Below, in pieces: positions 18,621 to 28,104 of a DNA stretch of 64,000 bases. Within the stretch, counting starts at the first letter, position 1. Every line of letters starts with the position of its first letter. The notes below the pieces were generated by a model. The model was not told where the DNA came from and ran no database searches. It was given only the letters and a program-made list of their open reading frames with translations. Where the stretch lies: assembly GCA_964404285.1 (NCBI GenBank), contig CAYOJK010000010.1:18802-82801 (forward strand), written 5' to 3'. This DNA comes from JBASEY01 sp964404285 (GTDB lineage Bacteria > CSSED10-310). Made by a program: the position numbers and the translations under genes.

Positions 18621-20905
18621 CAAAAAAATTGATTATAGTGGAATCACCGGCAAAAGCTCGCACGATAAAAAGCATACTTGGAGCAGATTTTATTGTCGAG
18701 TCATCTATTGGACACATTCGTGACCTGCCAAGATCCCGGTTTGGTATAGATGTAAAAAACAATTTTGAACCCGAGTATGTGACGATAAGTGGAAAACAGA
18801 AAGTCGTCAATCGGTTGATAAAAATAGGAAAATCTGTTCAGGAAATTTACTTGGCCGCTGACCCTGACAGGGAAGGTGAGGCGATTTGTCGGCACCTGGA
18901 ATTCTATCTTCAAAAAGAAACATCAGCGTCAATAAGCCGGATTTTATATTATGAAATAACTCGCCAAGCCGTTCAAAACAGCCTGAAAAACCCTATGGCT
19001 ATCGATGAAAACAAAGTCGATGCGCAGCAGGCAAGACGCGTGCTGGACAGGATTGTCGGCTACAAATTGAGTCCATTTCTGTGGAAAAAGGTTAAAGGTG
19101 GACTGTCTGCAGGTCGGGTTCAATCTGTTGCGCTAAGACTAATTGTTGATCGTGAGCGCGAGATAGAAGCATTCAAGCCTGAAGAATTCTGGACTATTAC
19201 TTTGGAGTTAGAGGGTGGTAACCCACCTGTTTTCAAGGCATCGTGGTACGGCACACCTAAGAAAAAGCAGCGTATTTCGGATAAAACGGCTTGTGACTCA
19301 ATCGTCAGCAGCATTTCAAAGCGACCATTTATTGTGACGGATATCGAACGAAAAAAAACGCAACGGAAACCTCCACCGCCATTCATCACTAGCACACTTC
19401 AGCAGGAAGCTTCCCGCCGTTTGCGATTTCCTGCCCAAAAAACCATGCGCATAGCCCAATCACTCTATGAGGGAAAAGATATGGGCGGCTCCGATGTACA
19501 TGGACTGATCACGTATATGCGAACGGATTCGCCCCGTATCAGCTCCAGCGCACAAGCCCAGACAGGGTCATTCATCGAAACGACTTTCGGCTCCGATTAC
19601 AGACCAGCAAAACCTCCCGTTTATAGAGCTCGAAAAAGCGCCCAGGAAGCCCATGAAGCAATACGACCAACCGATGTCACACTCACACCTGAAAAAGCGA
19701 AACATTTTCTTACCGGTGATGAGTTGAAGTTATATTCGCTGATTTGGGAACGATTTGTTGCCAGTCAAATGTCGGCAGCATCGATCAATGTCACAACAAT
19801 CAAAATCGGCGCTGGTGAGAATAATACGTATGAGTTTCGCGCAACAGGATCGGAAGTCATCTTTGATGGTTTTTTCCGATTGACCGGGCTTCCCAGAGAT
19901 ATCAAACCGTCTCAAAAAAACGATGATGACCCGGATGCCGAAAATCTTGAAGCCAATCAACAGCTTCCTGCTCTAGATAAAGGCGAACAGTTGACCTGTC
20001 ATTCTATCGAACCAGCCCAAAATTTTACCCGACCACCCACCCGTTATTCTGAAGCAACACTGGTCAAAGAACTTGAATCTCGCGGGATCGGCCGTCCCAG
20101 CACGTATGCCGCTATCATGGCTACAATACGTTCTCATGACTATGCGGAAATACGGGAACGTCGATTTCATCCAACGGAGCTGGGGATGGTCGTCAGTGAT
20201 ATTCTGGTTAAAAGTTTTCCAGATATTTTGAGCGTAAAATTTACAGCAGATATGGAAAATCGTCTGGACGATATCGAACAGGGCAAAACACAATGGCGGG
20301 ATACAATCGCCGATTTTTATCAACCATTTGAAAAACGCCTTCGGGAAGCAGAAAAAGATATCGAAGCGCTCAGCCGAACACGCCAACCTGTCGAAAATGT
20401 GTTTTGTCCGATATGTAACAGCGAAATGGTGATCCGGTGGGGAAAAAAAGGCTATTTTCTGTCGTGCAGCAAATATCCAAAATGCAAAGGCATTCTCCCC
20501 TACAATTCTGGTAATAAAAAACCAGAAAAGCCGAAAACCCTACACATTGAACTGGCAGCTCCCTGTCCGGAATGTGGGGCATCGCTGGCTCTTAAAAAAG
20601 GAAGATACGGCCTGTTTGTTTCATGCTCGACCTATCCAAAATGCAAAGGAAAGGGACCCAAAGCAGAAGGGTTGCCTTGTGCCAGGGAAGGATGTGACGG
20701 AAAGCTGGTCAGAAAAAAAGGTCGAGGCGCCTTTTATGGCTGTTCAAATTATCCCGACTGCACATTCGTGTTCAACGCGGCGCCTGTGCCGGTGCGATGC
20801 ACAGTCTGCGGTAACTCTTATCACGGTGCAACAGAAAAAAGCGGGGAGATTGATATTGTATGTCCTCGCTGCAAAAATAAACTCGAGATTGGCAGCCGGA
20901 ACTGA
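18617..20905 (+). CDS. topA: DNA topoisomerase I with C-terminal zinc fingers
   Basis: 762 residues. The Toprim domain opens the protein (KLIIVESPAKARTI, then LAADPDREGEAICRHLE). The catalytic tyrosine lies in GLITYMRTDS around residue 300. The core domains follow (SAGRVQSVALRL, QEAHEAIRPTD, RGIGRPSTYA). The C-terminus has three typical topoisomerase zinc ribbons with the pattern CPxC..SCSxYPxCKG or close variants, plus a last CxxC..CxxC unit. Type IA enzymes relax negative supercoils behind polymerases. The order dprA-topA-xerC-hslU is a widely conserved arrangement. The start overlaps the dprA stop (ATGA). Confidence 0.97.
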   Translation: MTKKLIIVESPAKARTIKSILGADFIVESSIGHIRDLPRSRFGIDVKNNFEPEYVTISGKQKVVNRLIKIGKSVQEIYLAADPDREGEAICRHLEFYLQKETSASISRILYYEITRQAVQNSLKNPMAIDENKVDAQQARRVLDRIVGYKLSPFLWKKVKGGLSAGRVQSVALRLIVDREREIEAFKPEEFWTITLELEGGNPPVFKASWYGTPKKKQRISDKTACDSIVSSISKRPFIVTDIERKKTQRKPPPPFITSTLQQEASRRLRFPAQKTMRIAQSLYEGKDMGGSDVHGLITYMRTDSPRISSSAQAQTGSFIETTFGSDYRPAKPPVYRARKSAQEAHEAIRPTDVTLTPEKAKHFLTGDELKLYSLIWERFVASQMSAASINVTTIKIGAGENNTYEFRATGSEVIFDGFFRLTGLPRDIKPSQKNDDDPDAENLEANQQLPALDKGEQLTCHSIEPAQNFTRPPTRYSEATLVKELESRGIGRPSTYAAIMATIRSHDYAEIRERRFHPTELGMVVSDILVKSFPDILSVKFTADMENRLDDIEQGKTQWRDTIADFYQPFEKRLREAEKDIEALSRTRQPVENVFCPICNSEMVIRWGKKGYFLSCSKYPKCKGILPYNSGNKKPEKPKTLHIELAAPCPECGASLALKKGRYGLFVSCSTYPKCKGKGPKAEGLPCAREGCDGKLVRKKGRGAFYGCSNYPDCTFVFNAAPVPVRCTVCGNSYHGATEKSGEIDIVCPRCKNKLEIGSRN

Positions 20906-20926
20906 AATAGCTTGATGAGGAGACAT

Positions 20927-21826
20927 ATGGATAAGGGACTGAACCAGTTTCTAACATATTTAAAGATCGAGCGAAATGTCTCTCCCCATACCTTACGCGC
21001 TTATGAAAGTGATATTGAGGAGTTAATAGCTTTTCTCGAGCGAACAGGTCAAGACCCTTCAGAACCCACCAGAAATGCCGTAGGTTCATTTGTTAGCTTC
21101 TTACACACTCATAGAAAAGCTCGCACCACTATCGAGCGAAAAATATCGTCTCTTCGTTCTTTTTTTCGTTTTTTAAAAACCAGAAATATGATTTCGCATA
21201 ACCCCGCCGCTGGAATACCGTTACCTCGTAAACAACGCAAACTGCCCGGGTTTCTGACTGTCGGCGAAGCTAAAAAACTGTTGGAAGAAAGTGTGAAAGA
21301 AGAAAACTTAAAAACTCTGCGGAATTTGGCAATGGCTGAACTAATGTACGGAACCGGCATACGGGTCGGAGAGTTGACAAATCTGGCGATGAAAGACATC
21401 GATTTATCAGAAATGGAAGTCAGAGTCAGCGGTAAGGGCAATAAAGAAAGAATCGTCCCGATGACCCGCCATGCAGCAGAAAGGATAGAAAAATATCTGC
21501 GCCAACGTCGGATCGATTTAAAAGACAATACAATGATTGGTGGGCTAGACCCGTTGTTTATCAATTTACGTGGAACACGTCTGACCGCTCGGAGCGTTCA
21601 TAGAATAATGAGGGGTATGGGACGTGACGCCAATTTGGGTAAACGGGTGCATCCACATGAGCTCAGACACAGTTTTGCAACCCATCTTCTGGATTCCGGC
21701 GCGGATTTGCGGGCAATCCAGGAATTGCTGGGACATGCCAATTTGACAACGACCCAAAAATATACCCATATCAGTTTGGAAAAATTATTGAGGATTTATA
21801 ATGACAAACACCCAAGAGCCAAGTGA
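20927..21826 (+). CDS. xerC: Tyrosine recombinase XerC-type
   Basis: About 299 residues, typical for Xer proteins. The N-terminal SAM-like core-binding domain (LNQFLTYLKIERNVSPHTLRAYESD) is followed by the catalytic domain with Arg in GTGIRVGELTNL, Lys in GKGNKERIVPM, HPHELRHSF (His, Arg), the later LLGHANLTTTQKYTHIS with the His, and the nucleophilic Tyr. It resolves chromosome dimers at dif with its partner. Its place between topA and hslU, rather than near other genes, is the usual xerC slot. The ATG at 20927 has GAGGAG 4 bases upstream. The end overlaps hslU by 26 bp, leaving no room for hslV. Confidence 0.93.
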   Translation: MDKGLNQFLTYLKIERNVSPHTLRAYESDIEELIAFLERTGQDPSEPTRNAVGSFVSFLHTHRKARTTIERKISSLRSFFRFLKTRNMISHNPAAGIPLPRKQRKLPGFLTVGEAKKLLEESVKEENLKTLRNLAMAELMYGTGIRVGELTNLAMKDIDLSEMEVRVSGKGNKERIVPMTRHAAERIEKYLRQRRIDLKDNTMIGGLDPLFINLRGTRLTARSVHRIMRGMGRDANLGKRVHPHELRHSFATHLLDSGADLRAIQELLGHANLTTTQKYTHISLEKLLRIYNDKHPRAK

Positions 21827-23270
21827 TTTTTCGGCAATTGAAACGTTGACACCACCGGATATCGTCGATTACCTGAACCGATTCATTATCGGCCAAAAAA
21901 AAGCGAAGCGCGCTGTTGCCGTAGCTCTCCGGAACAGATGGCGCCGCCGCCAACTACCTCCGGATATCGCTGAGGAAATCATACCAAAAAACATCCTGAT
22001 CATTGGGCCGACCGGTGTCGGTAAAACCGAGATAGCCCGGCGTATTGCCCGTCTTACCGGATCGCCGTTTATTAAAGTCGAAGCATCGAAATTCACCGAA
22101 GTTGGATATGTGGGCCGTGATGTTGAATCGATCATACGCGATCTGACGGAGCTTTCGGTAAATATCGTAAAAGAAGAACATAAAAAAATGGTTCATGATA
22201 AAGCGCTTGTTATTGCCCGAGAAAAAGTATTGGACCTCCTGATACCTAAGCCGGAAATACAGCAGTCATCGTCTGCATATGACGATGAAAAAGACTTTGA
22301 ATCCGGGAAAGATGAAGACACCGAGATAATGACATCTACTCAGGATTTTGAACAAGCTCAAAGCAGCTATCAACGCACCCGTGAAAAATTTCGCCAAATG
22401 CTCGAGCAAGGAAAACTTGAAGATAAATTGATCGAAATCGATATCCAAGAACGACACGGTGGATTGATAGAGGTCTTTTCGTCTTCCGGAGTCGAAGAAA
22501 TCGGTATGCAAATTAGAGATATGATGCCGGGATTTTTCAACCAACAGAAAAAACGACGGAAAATGACTGTGGAACAGGCAATGAGAGTGATTACTGATCA
22601 AGAAGAAACCAAGCTTGTAGATATGGATAAAATTATCCAAGATGCGATTCAACGTGTTGAGCAAAGCGGGATCGTCTTCCTGGATGAAATCGATAAAATC
22701 GCCGGCCGAGAAGGCGGTTCCGGCCCAGATGTCTCCCGCGAAGGCGTTCAGCGAGACCTGTTGCCTATTGTCGAAGGCTCAACCGTCGCCACAAAATACG
22801 GCATGGTCAAAAGCAATCATATTCTGTTTATTGCCGCCGGAGCATTCTCCGTAACAAAACCATCGGAACTCATCCCGGAATTACAAGGCCGATTCCCAGT
22901 AAAAGTAGATGTTCAAAGCCTGTCAAAAGAAGAAATGAGACGTATTCTGGTTGAACCGGAAAATTCTCTGGTTAAACAATATCAATATCTGCTCGGAACA
23001 GAAGGACTTACACTACAATTTGAAACAGATGCGCTCGACGCTATCGCCGACTTGGCGGAACAGGCGAATGATTGTTGTGAGGATATCGGCGCACGCCGAC
23101 TGCACACGATAATGGAAATACTGCTTGAAGACGTGTCGTTCAATGCATCACAAATGGGGGAACGAACAATACCAATTACTGAAAATTACGTCCGAGAAAG
23201 AGTATCGATACAAGATATTGAAAAAGCGGAAAACGTTAGAAAGAAAGGAAAAGTCGGTTTTACGGGATGA
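21801..23270 (+). CDS. hslU: HslU-type AAA+ unfoldase lacking the usual C-terminal tail
   Basis: 489 residues. N-terminal HslU signature LTPPDIVDYLNRFIIGQKKA, Walker A GPTGVGKTE (69-77), pore loop GYVG (102-105), an I-domain inserted after residue 140, Walker B IVFLDEIDKI, arginine region ELQGRFPV, and sensor-2 GARRLHTIMEILLEDVSF. In HslUV the ATPase unfolds substrates and feeds HslV. Canonical HslU ends with a short conserved tail (DLSRYIL-like) that docks into HslV. Here that tail is replaced by a basic end (RKKGKVGFTG). The hslV gene is also missing from its usual place between xerC and hslU. The start overlaps xerC by 26 bp, and the stop overlaps the next start by 4 bp. Confidence 0.93.
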   Translation: MTNTQEPSDFSAIETLTPPDIVDYLNRFIIGQKKAKRAVAVALRNRWRRRQLPPDIAEEIIPKNILIIGPTGVGKTEIARRIARLTGSPFIKVEASKFTEVGYVGRDVESIIRDLTELSVNIVKEEHKKMVHDKALVIAREKVLDLLIPKPEIQQSSSAYDDEKDFESGKDEDTEIMTSTQDFEQAQSSYQRTREKFRQMLEQGKLEDKLIEIDIQERHGGLIEVFSSSGVEEIGMQIRDMMPGFFNQQKKRRKMTVEQAMRVITDQEETKLVDMDKIIQDAIQRVEQSGIVFLDEIDKIAGREGGSGPDVSREGVQRDLLPIVEGSTVATKYGMVKSNHILFIAAGAFSVTKPSELIPELQGRFPVKVDVQSLSKEEMRRILVEPENSLVKQYQYLLGTEGLTLQFETDALDAIADLAEQANDCCEDIGARRLHTIMEILLEDVSFNASQMGERTIPITENYVRERVSIQDIEKAENVRKKGKVGFTG

Positions 23271-24697
23271 TATCGATAAAAAAAACATACAACTGGCTGC
23301 GAACACTAGCCACAGGAATAATCCTTTGTAGCGTATTGTTCGGATGTGGTTATAAAACAGGCCTGAAACCACCGGAACCACGTCGTGTCGAAATCGTTAC
23401 CGACCTAAAATTTGACCTTGCCTGCAAGGGAATTGAACTAAACTGGGCGCCTGCGTTATTCGACTCACGAGGTAATCCGCTGGACGAACCCGCGACTTAT
23501 CTGGTTTATAGAAAACGAGGTCTCCCTTTTGACCAAAAAACGGAAAAAGTCAAAAAAACAATAAAACCGGAACAAGCATCAAAAAGTGAGGACACTGAAA
23601 CAAGTGCGCTTGAAGGCGATATCGATGATCGGCTGGAACCCGATAACCTTGAACCTGTTGCCAATGAAACAGGAAATGAAAATTCTAAGAAAGAAGAAAT
23701 CGATGAACCGGAATATGGTCAAAAAAACGATATCGACGATTCATCGGAAACCGTTGATCTCGACGGCGCTTTAGTGTCTCCAAAACCTCCAGATATTTTA
23801 CATCAGGAGTTTGCATTCAGCTTGGTTGCTGTTGTGCCCGGCAGACCGGTGACACTGACAACAGCAGCTATTGCCGATGAGCGTATCGAATGGACTGATA
23901 CCGGAGCACCGGCAGGACCGACTTATCTTCCCGGTAAGATAAAGTATCGAATCCCCTCGCGTTTACCCGAAAAGGCAGCAGATAGTTCTGATGGCTTGGT
24001 AGCCGGGTATGTCTATACATATTTTGTCATTGCTTTGGATGCAGTCGGAGTGTCATCCGCACCCTCTACGCCTATTGAGTGCCCATGGGTGGCCATACCT
24101 GCAGCGCCGGAAAATCCAATTGTTCAAGTGTCTAAAAACAACGTGCACGTGTCCTGGACGAAACCGTCCGAAAATTGTTTGGGAAAACCTTTGGACGATA
24201 TTTCATCCTATGAAATTTTTCGGTCTGAAGCTTTGACGCCTGAAGTCTTCAAGCATGTATTCACTGTTGATGGTAACAAGCTTGAAAAGATTGATAATAC
24301 CGTAGTGATGGACTCTGTATATCAGTATAAAATCCGAGCTGTCATTTTTAAATCAATACCAGGTGAATTTTCTAATAGCGTGACAGCGGACACTGCTAAT
24401 GTGTATCCGCCATCTCCACCGACCCAACTGACCGGCGCCGTGCGTCCGGCAGGCGTATTTTTGAATTGGAGAGCAAGCGAAGATAAAGACATCGCGGGAT
24501 ATCGGGTTTATAGGCGATCTTCGAAACAGGTGGATTTTAAATTGCTGAATCCGGAAAATTTGGTTATCAGCACAACGTATATTGACGAAACCGTTAAAAA
24601 AGATGAAACATATAGTTACAGATTGACATCTGTGGACAAATCAGCCAATACGAATGAATCTGAGCCGGGAAATACCTGGACAGTGACAGTCCGTTGA
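23267..24697 (+). CDS. Lipoprotein with fibronectin type III-like domains
   Basis: 476 residues. Signal peptide with lipobox SVLFGC, so a lipoprotein. A long acidic, Lys/Glu-rich low-complexity stretch (about residues 90-165) interrupts the first domain. Two or three FN3-like beta sandwiches follow (PENPIVQVSKNNVHVSWT, PPSPPTQLTGAVRPAGVFLNW, IAGYRVYRRSSKQ). Such domains typically bind surface polymers or proteins, and no enzymatic motif is visible. The gene overlaps the hslU stop by 4 bp (GGATGA), so it is translationally coupled to a cytosolic ATPase, which is unusual company for an envelope lipoprotein. Confidence 0.75.
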   Translation: MISIKKTYNWLRTLATGIILCSVLFGCGYKTGLKPPEPRRVEIVTDLKFDLACKGIELNWAPALFDSRGNPLDEPATYLVYRKRGLPFDQKTEKVKKTIKPEQASKSEDTETSALEGDIDDRLEPDNLEPVANETGNENSKKEEIDEPEYGQKNDIDDSSETVDLDGALVSPKPPDILHQEFAFSLVAVVPGRPVTLTTAAIADERIEWTDTGAPAGPTYLPGKIKYRIPSRLPEKAADSSDGLVAGYVYTYFVIALDAVGVSSAPSTPIECPWVAIPAAPENPIVQVSKNNVHVSWTKPSENCLGKPLDDISSYEIFRSEALTPEVFKHVFTVDGNKLEKIDNTVVMDSVYQYKIRAVIFKSIPGEFSNSVTADTANVYPPSPPTQLTGAVRPAGVFLNWRASEDKDIAGYRVYRRSSKQVDFKLLNPENLVISTTYIDETVKKDETYSYRLTSVDKSANTNESEPGNTWTVTVR

Positions 24698-24713
24698 TTT
24701 ATGGAGGTGGAAA

Positions 24714-25604
24714 ATGTTTGAAGGATCAACAACAGCTATGGTTACTCCGTTCAAGGGGGGAGAATTGGATGAGACAGCGTTTCGCCAACTTGTTCGTCAC
24801 CAGCTTAACTGTGGCACAAGCGGTATTTTGGTAGCAGGCTGTACAGGTGAAGCGGCTTCATTGAGCTGGGAGGAGTTGAAAAGCTTGATCATTTGGGCGG
24901 GAGAAGAAATAAGGCATCACACTAAAAGCGCTTTTCTTCTGGCCGGAACAGGCACTAACAACACCAAGGAAACAGTGGAAAAAACTGCCGCCGCTCGATC
25001 TTTGGGAGTAGATGGAGTTCTTTTGATCACTCCCTATTACAACAAACCAACACAGGAAGGACTGTATCAGCATTACCGCGCTGTAGCACAAAATACGGAT
25101 GTGCCGATCATCCTGTACAATGTGCCGGGGCGAACCAGTGTACGATTGATGCCGGATACCGTAGCCAGGTTGAGTGAGCTGGAAAACATTGTTGCTATCA
25201 AAGAAGCCGGAGGCAACCTGGATGATGTCAGCGCATTACTGAACAAGACCAATCAGGTCACTGTTTTGTCCGGTGATGATACGTTGACGTTGCCGATGAT
25301 GGCAATTGGGGGCAGAGGGGTTATTTCCACCACATCCAATGTCGATCCGACGCGAATGGCCAGGATGTGTGAATATTGGTTTGCCGGCAAAATCGAAGAG
25401 GCACGACAGATGCACAACGAATTGTTCCAGTTATGCAAAGCGATGTTTGTCGAAACCAATCCGATGCCTGCCAAAGCAGCTTTATCCATAATGGGTATAA
25501 TAGAAAATGAATTGAGATTGCCGTTAGTTCCTGTCAAACAGGAATCAATACCGGTAATTGAAAAAGCGCTGTTAGGGGCGGGCTTGTTGGAGATACGGTC
25601 ATGA
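24714..25604 (+). CDS. dapA: 4-hydroxy-tetrahydrodipicolinate synthase DapA
   Basis: 296 residues. It condenses pyruvate and aspartate semialdehyde in the diaminopimelate/lysine pathway. Visible family features: the substrate loop GCTGEAASLSWEE, YYNKPTQEGLYQHY, the tyrosine in YNVPGRTS, and the Schiff-base lysine in IVAIKEAGGNLDD. GDDTLTLPMMAIGGRGVIS also fits. An excellent ribosome site GGAGG lies before the ATG. The stop overlaps dapB by 4 bp, so the two enzymes of consecutive steps are translated together. Confidence 0.97.
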   Translation: MFEGSTTAMVTPFKGGELDETAFRQLVRHQLNCGTSGILVAGCTGEAASLSWEELKSLIIWAGEEIRHHTKSAFLLAGTGTNNTKETVEKTAAARSLGVDGVLLITPYYNKPTQEGLYQHYRAVAQNTDVPIILYNVPGRTSVRLMPDTVARLSELENIVAIKEAGGNLDDVSALLNKTNQVTVLSGDDTLTLPMMAIGGRGVISTTSNVDPTRMARMCEYWFAGKIEEARQMHNELFQLCKAMFVETNPMPAKAALSIMGIIENELRLPLVPVKQESIPVIEKALLGAGLLEIRS

Positions 25605-26347
25605 TTCCGGTGGTGATATGGGGAGCCGGTGGGCGTATGGGTAAACGCCTGATCAAGTTGGTCAGTCAGGAGAAAAATCTGGAACTGGTTGGAGCAGTGG
25701 AAAACGAGGGGCATCAAGGCATATTTCAAGATGCCGGATTTTACCATGGTTTGCCAGAAACAGGGGTTTTGTTGAGTATGACATGCGATCTCAAACCCGA
25801 ACCGGCTAAAGGAATTGTGCTGGATTTTTCGCTACCGGGAGGCCTTGCCAAAGCGGCGGAGTGGGCACAAAAGTATGGGTGGTCACTGGTTTCTGGCACA
25901 ACTTCGTTAAATGATAGAGATAGGTTAGCCTTAAGCTCAGCTTCAGAAAAAATTCCGGCTATGTATTCACCCAATTACAGTCTGGGCACACAACTATTGT
26001 TCCATCTGGTGTCCAAGGCGGCGACTATTCTTCCAGAAACGTTCGATGCCACTATCCACGAAACACACCATAGAGCCAAACGGGACCGCCCCAGCGGAAC
26101 AGCTCTTGCGTTTGAACAGCGTTTAAAAAACAGCGGCATCATGCGTCATTTCGAAACGACGTCCCATCGTGCAGGACTTGTGTTTGGTGAGCATACTATA
26201 CGATTTATTTCTCCGATGGAGGAAATTGTGTTGTCTCACAAAGCCTTGGATAGAGATGTTTTCGCGTCAGGCGCCATTATGGCCGGAAAATGGCTGATGA
26301 AAAAACCACCCGGCTTATACGCTTTTACAGATATGTTGGAACTGTAA
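25601..26347 (+). CDS. dapB: 4-hydroxy-tetrahydrodipicolinate reductase DapB
   Basis: 248 residues, slightly shorter than the usual 265-270. NAD(P)H-binding loop WGAGGRMGKRL at the N-terminus, the mid-protein SGTTSLNDRD, and the catalytic/DHDP-binding block HETHHRAKRDRPSGTAL. It reduces the DapA product to tetrahydrodipicolinate. The start overlaps dapA (ATGA), and the stop overlaps the next gene by 1 bp (TAATG). Together the pair supplies meso-diaminopimelate for peptidoglycan, consistent with a Gram-negative wall. Confidence 0.95.
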   Translation: MIPVVIWGAGGRMGKRLIKLVSQEKNLELVGAVENEGHQGIFQDAGFYHGLPETGVLLSMTCDLKPEPAKGIVLDFSLPGGLAKAAEWAQKYGWSLVSGTTSLNDRDRLALSSASEKIPAMYSPNYSLGTQLLFHLVSKAATILPETFDATIHETHHRAKRDRPSGTALAFEQRLKNSGIMRHFETTSHRAGLVFGEHTIRFISPMEEIVLSHKALDRDVFASGAIMAGKWLMKKPPGLYAFTDMLEL

Positions 26348-28104
26348 TGCGAAATCGTTTGACATCGGTCACCATTCTGTTTGTCATCAGTTTGGCATCG
26401 GCTGGAATATCGGCATTTGAATACATGCCTTTGCAAGATATCCAACCGGGCATGAAATGCTACGCATATTCAAGTTTTTCACCCAATACACTTGAAAAAA
26501 TGGATGTAGAAATTATCGGAGTTATAGAAGGCCTGACTCGTGATAACGATTTTATTTTGGCTCGAGTCAGCAGTCCGGAAGTTCAACGTGGAGGCATCAG
26601 CTCAGGTATGAGCGGGTCACCTGTATATTACGAAGACCGACTCGTCGGCGCCATGTCCATGGCCTTTATGTACGCCACTGAACCTATTTGCGGCATAACT
26701 CCGATCGAAATCATGAATCAGTTAGAGGACTTTGTGGTTGCATCAGGGAGATGCTCAGCACAACGACGACCAAGACGAGATCTCCTCAAAAAAACTGAAG
26801 ACCCGCTATCGCCCGGATTGAAACCAATCGGCTTGTCACTGGGAATCAATGGTATCTCCAGCTTTAACGACACGTTTCCAGACACGTTTTTTTTGCCTTC
26901 AAACGCATCTACTCATTCGTTTCAAAAACAAGCCGACAAAAAAAATGACAGCGATAAACCTGAAATTGTTCCAGGCTGCTCAGTTGGAGTCGGACTCGTT
27001 TCCGGGGATGTCTCTATTATAGCATATGGAACTGTGACAGATGTGAGGGAAAAACAAATCCTCGCTTTCGGTCATTCCATGTTCGGACTCGGAGAATGCT
27101 GTTTGCCGTTGCACGCGTCTGAAGTTGTATCGATAGTGCCGACACGATATTTATCCTTTAAACTTGCCAATTCCGGGCCTGTTATCGGTGCGGTTACCTT
27201 TGATGCGGAATCGGGTATTCTTGCTGAACTGGATAAAATCCCCCCTGTTATCCCAGTCTCTATTACGATAGAAGGACTTACACTTCATCCTGTTACATAT
27301 AAGATCGATGTTGTGGACAGTGAATATTTGACCACGACCATGATTGTTCAATCTTTGACCGGATTGATCAACAATCTTGGAGGCTTACAAGGTGATCTCA
27401 GCCTGGATTTCGATCTGACTGCTGAACTGTCGAACGGCCTATCATTGCATTTGACAGATTGTTACGGCGCCGTTTCGCTTCTTCGTCAAGCAATCAATAA
27501 CAGCATGAAAACAATCGAAACAATTCATCATAATCCGCTTGAACCAGTAACATTCAAATCAATTGGCATTATGTGTCGATTAGCTGAAACTACGCGCTTG
27601 GCAACACTTGATGCCGTCACAATGGTCGAGCGATGCTATCGCCCCGGCGAAACAATCCGAGTTCAACTACTATTTCACGGTGATCGAATCGAGCCGTTTT
27701 CAAGGATTATTAACGTGCCGATACCGCCAACCTGTGCTCCTGGAAAATATGTCTTAAAAATCCTTGATGCCGACCTATATGCTCGTGACGTTTCAGCAAG
27801 ACAATTGCCGACTCATCGATACAGTTCATTTGAAAAATGGTTTGATACGCTGAGCGATAGAATTTCAGGAAATCAATTACAAGTGATGCTAGCTGCAGGC
27901 GGGAAAGATATTCAGACACAGGATACTATTTTGCCGTCAGCGCCGCCGGTTTTGCGGGGTTTACTGGCGATGCCGGGTTTGGATCATCGAGTGCTGGGGT
28001 CTACACGGGTTCTTTCATCTGAGACCCTTTCGTTGGATGTTCAAGTGGTTGGAGGCAAACAACTGCCGATTTATATAGACATTTTACCGGAGAAAAACAG
28101 ATGA
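26347..28104 (+). CDS. Exported SpoIVB-like (S55) peptidase-domain protein
   Basis: About 585 residues with a signal peptide (hydrophobic through residue 22, AFEY after it). The S55 serine motif GMSGSPVYY (Ser89 or Ser91) sits about 90 residues in and is followed by the LVGAMSMAFMY strand. The histidine motif LAFGHSMFG comes later, at about residue 243. In SpoIVB the order is His then Ser; here it is Ser then His. As far as I recall, this reversed order recurs in non-spore-forming homologues. The remaining 270 residues are unassigned. It overlaps dapB and the next gene, so it is part of the dap transcript. It probably acts in the periplasm; the substrate is unknown. Confidence 0.72.
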   Translation: MRNRLTSVTILFVISLASAGISAFEYMPLQDIQPGMKCYAYSSFSPNTLEKMDVEIIGVIEGLTRDNDFILARVSSPEVQRGGISSGMSGSPVYYEDRLVGAMSMAFMYATEPICGITPIEIMNQLEDFVVASGRCSAQRRPRRDLLKKTEDPLSPGLKPIGLSLGINGISSFNDTFPDTFFLPSNASTHSFQKQADKKNDSDKPEIVPGCSVGVGLVSGDVSIIAYGTVTDVREKQILAFGHSMFGLGECCLPLHASEVVSIVPTRYLSFKLANSGPVIGAVTFDAESGILAELDKIPPVIPVSITIEGLTLHPVTYKIDVVDSEYLTTTMIVQSLTGLINNLGGLQGDLSLDFDLTAELSNGLSLHLTDCYGAVSLLRQAINNSMKTIETIHHNPLEPVTFKSIGIMCRLAETTRLATLDAVTMVERCYRPGETIRVQLLFHGDRIEPFSRIINVPIPPTCAPGKYVLKILDADLYARDVSARQLPTHRYSSFEKWFDTLSDRISGNQLQVMLAAGGKDIQTQDTILPSAPPVLRGLLAMPGLDHRVLGSTRVLSSETLSLDVQVVGGKQLPIYIDILPEKNR

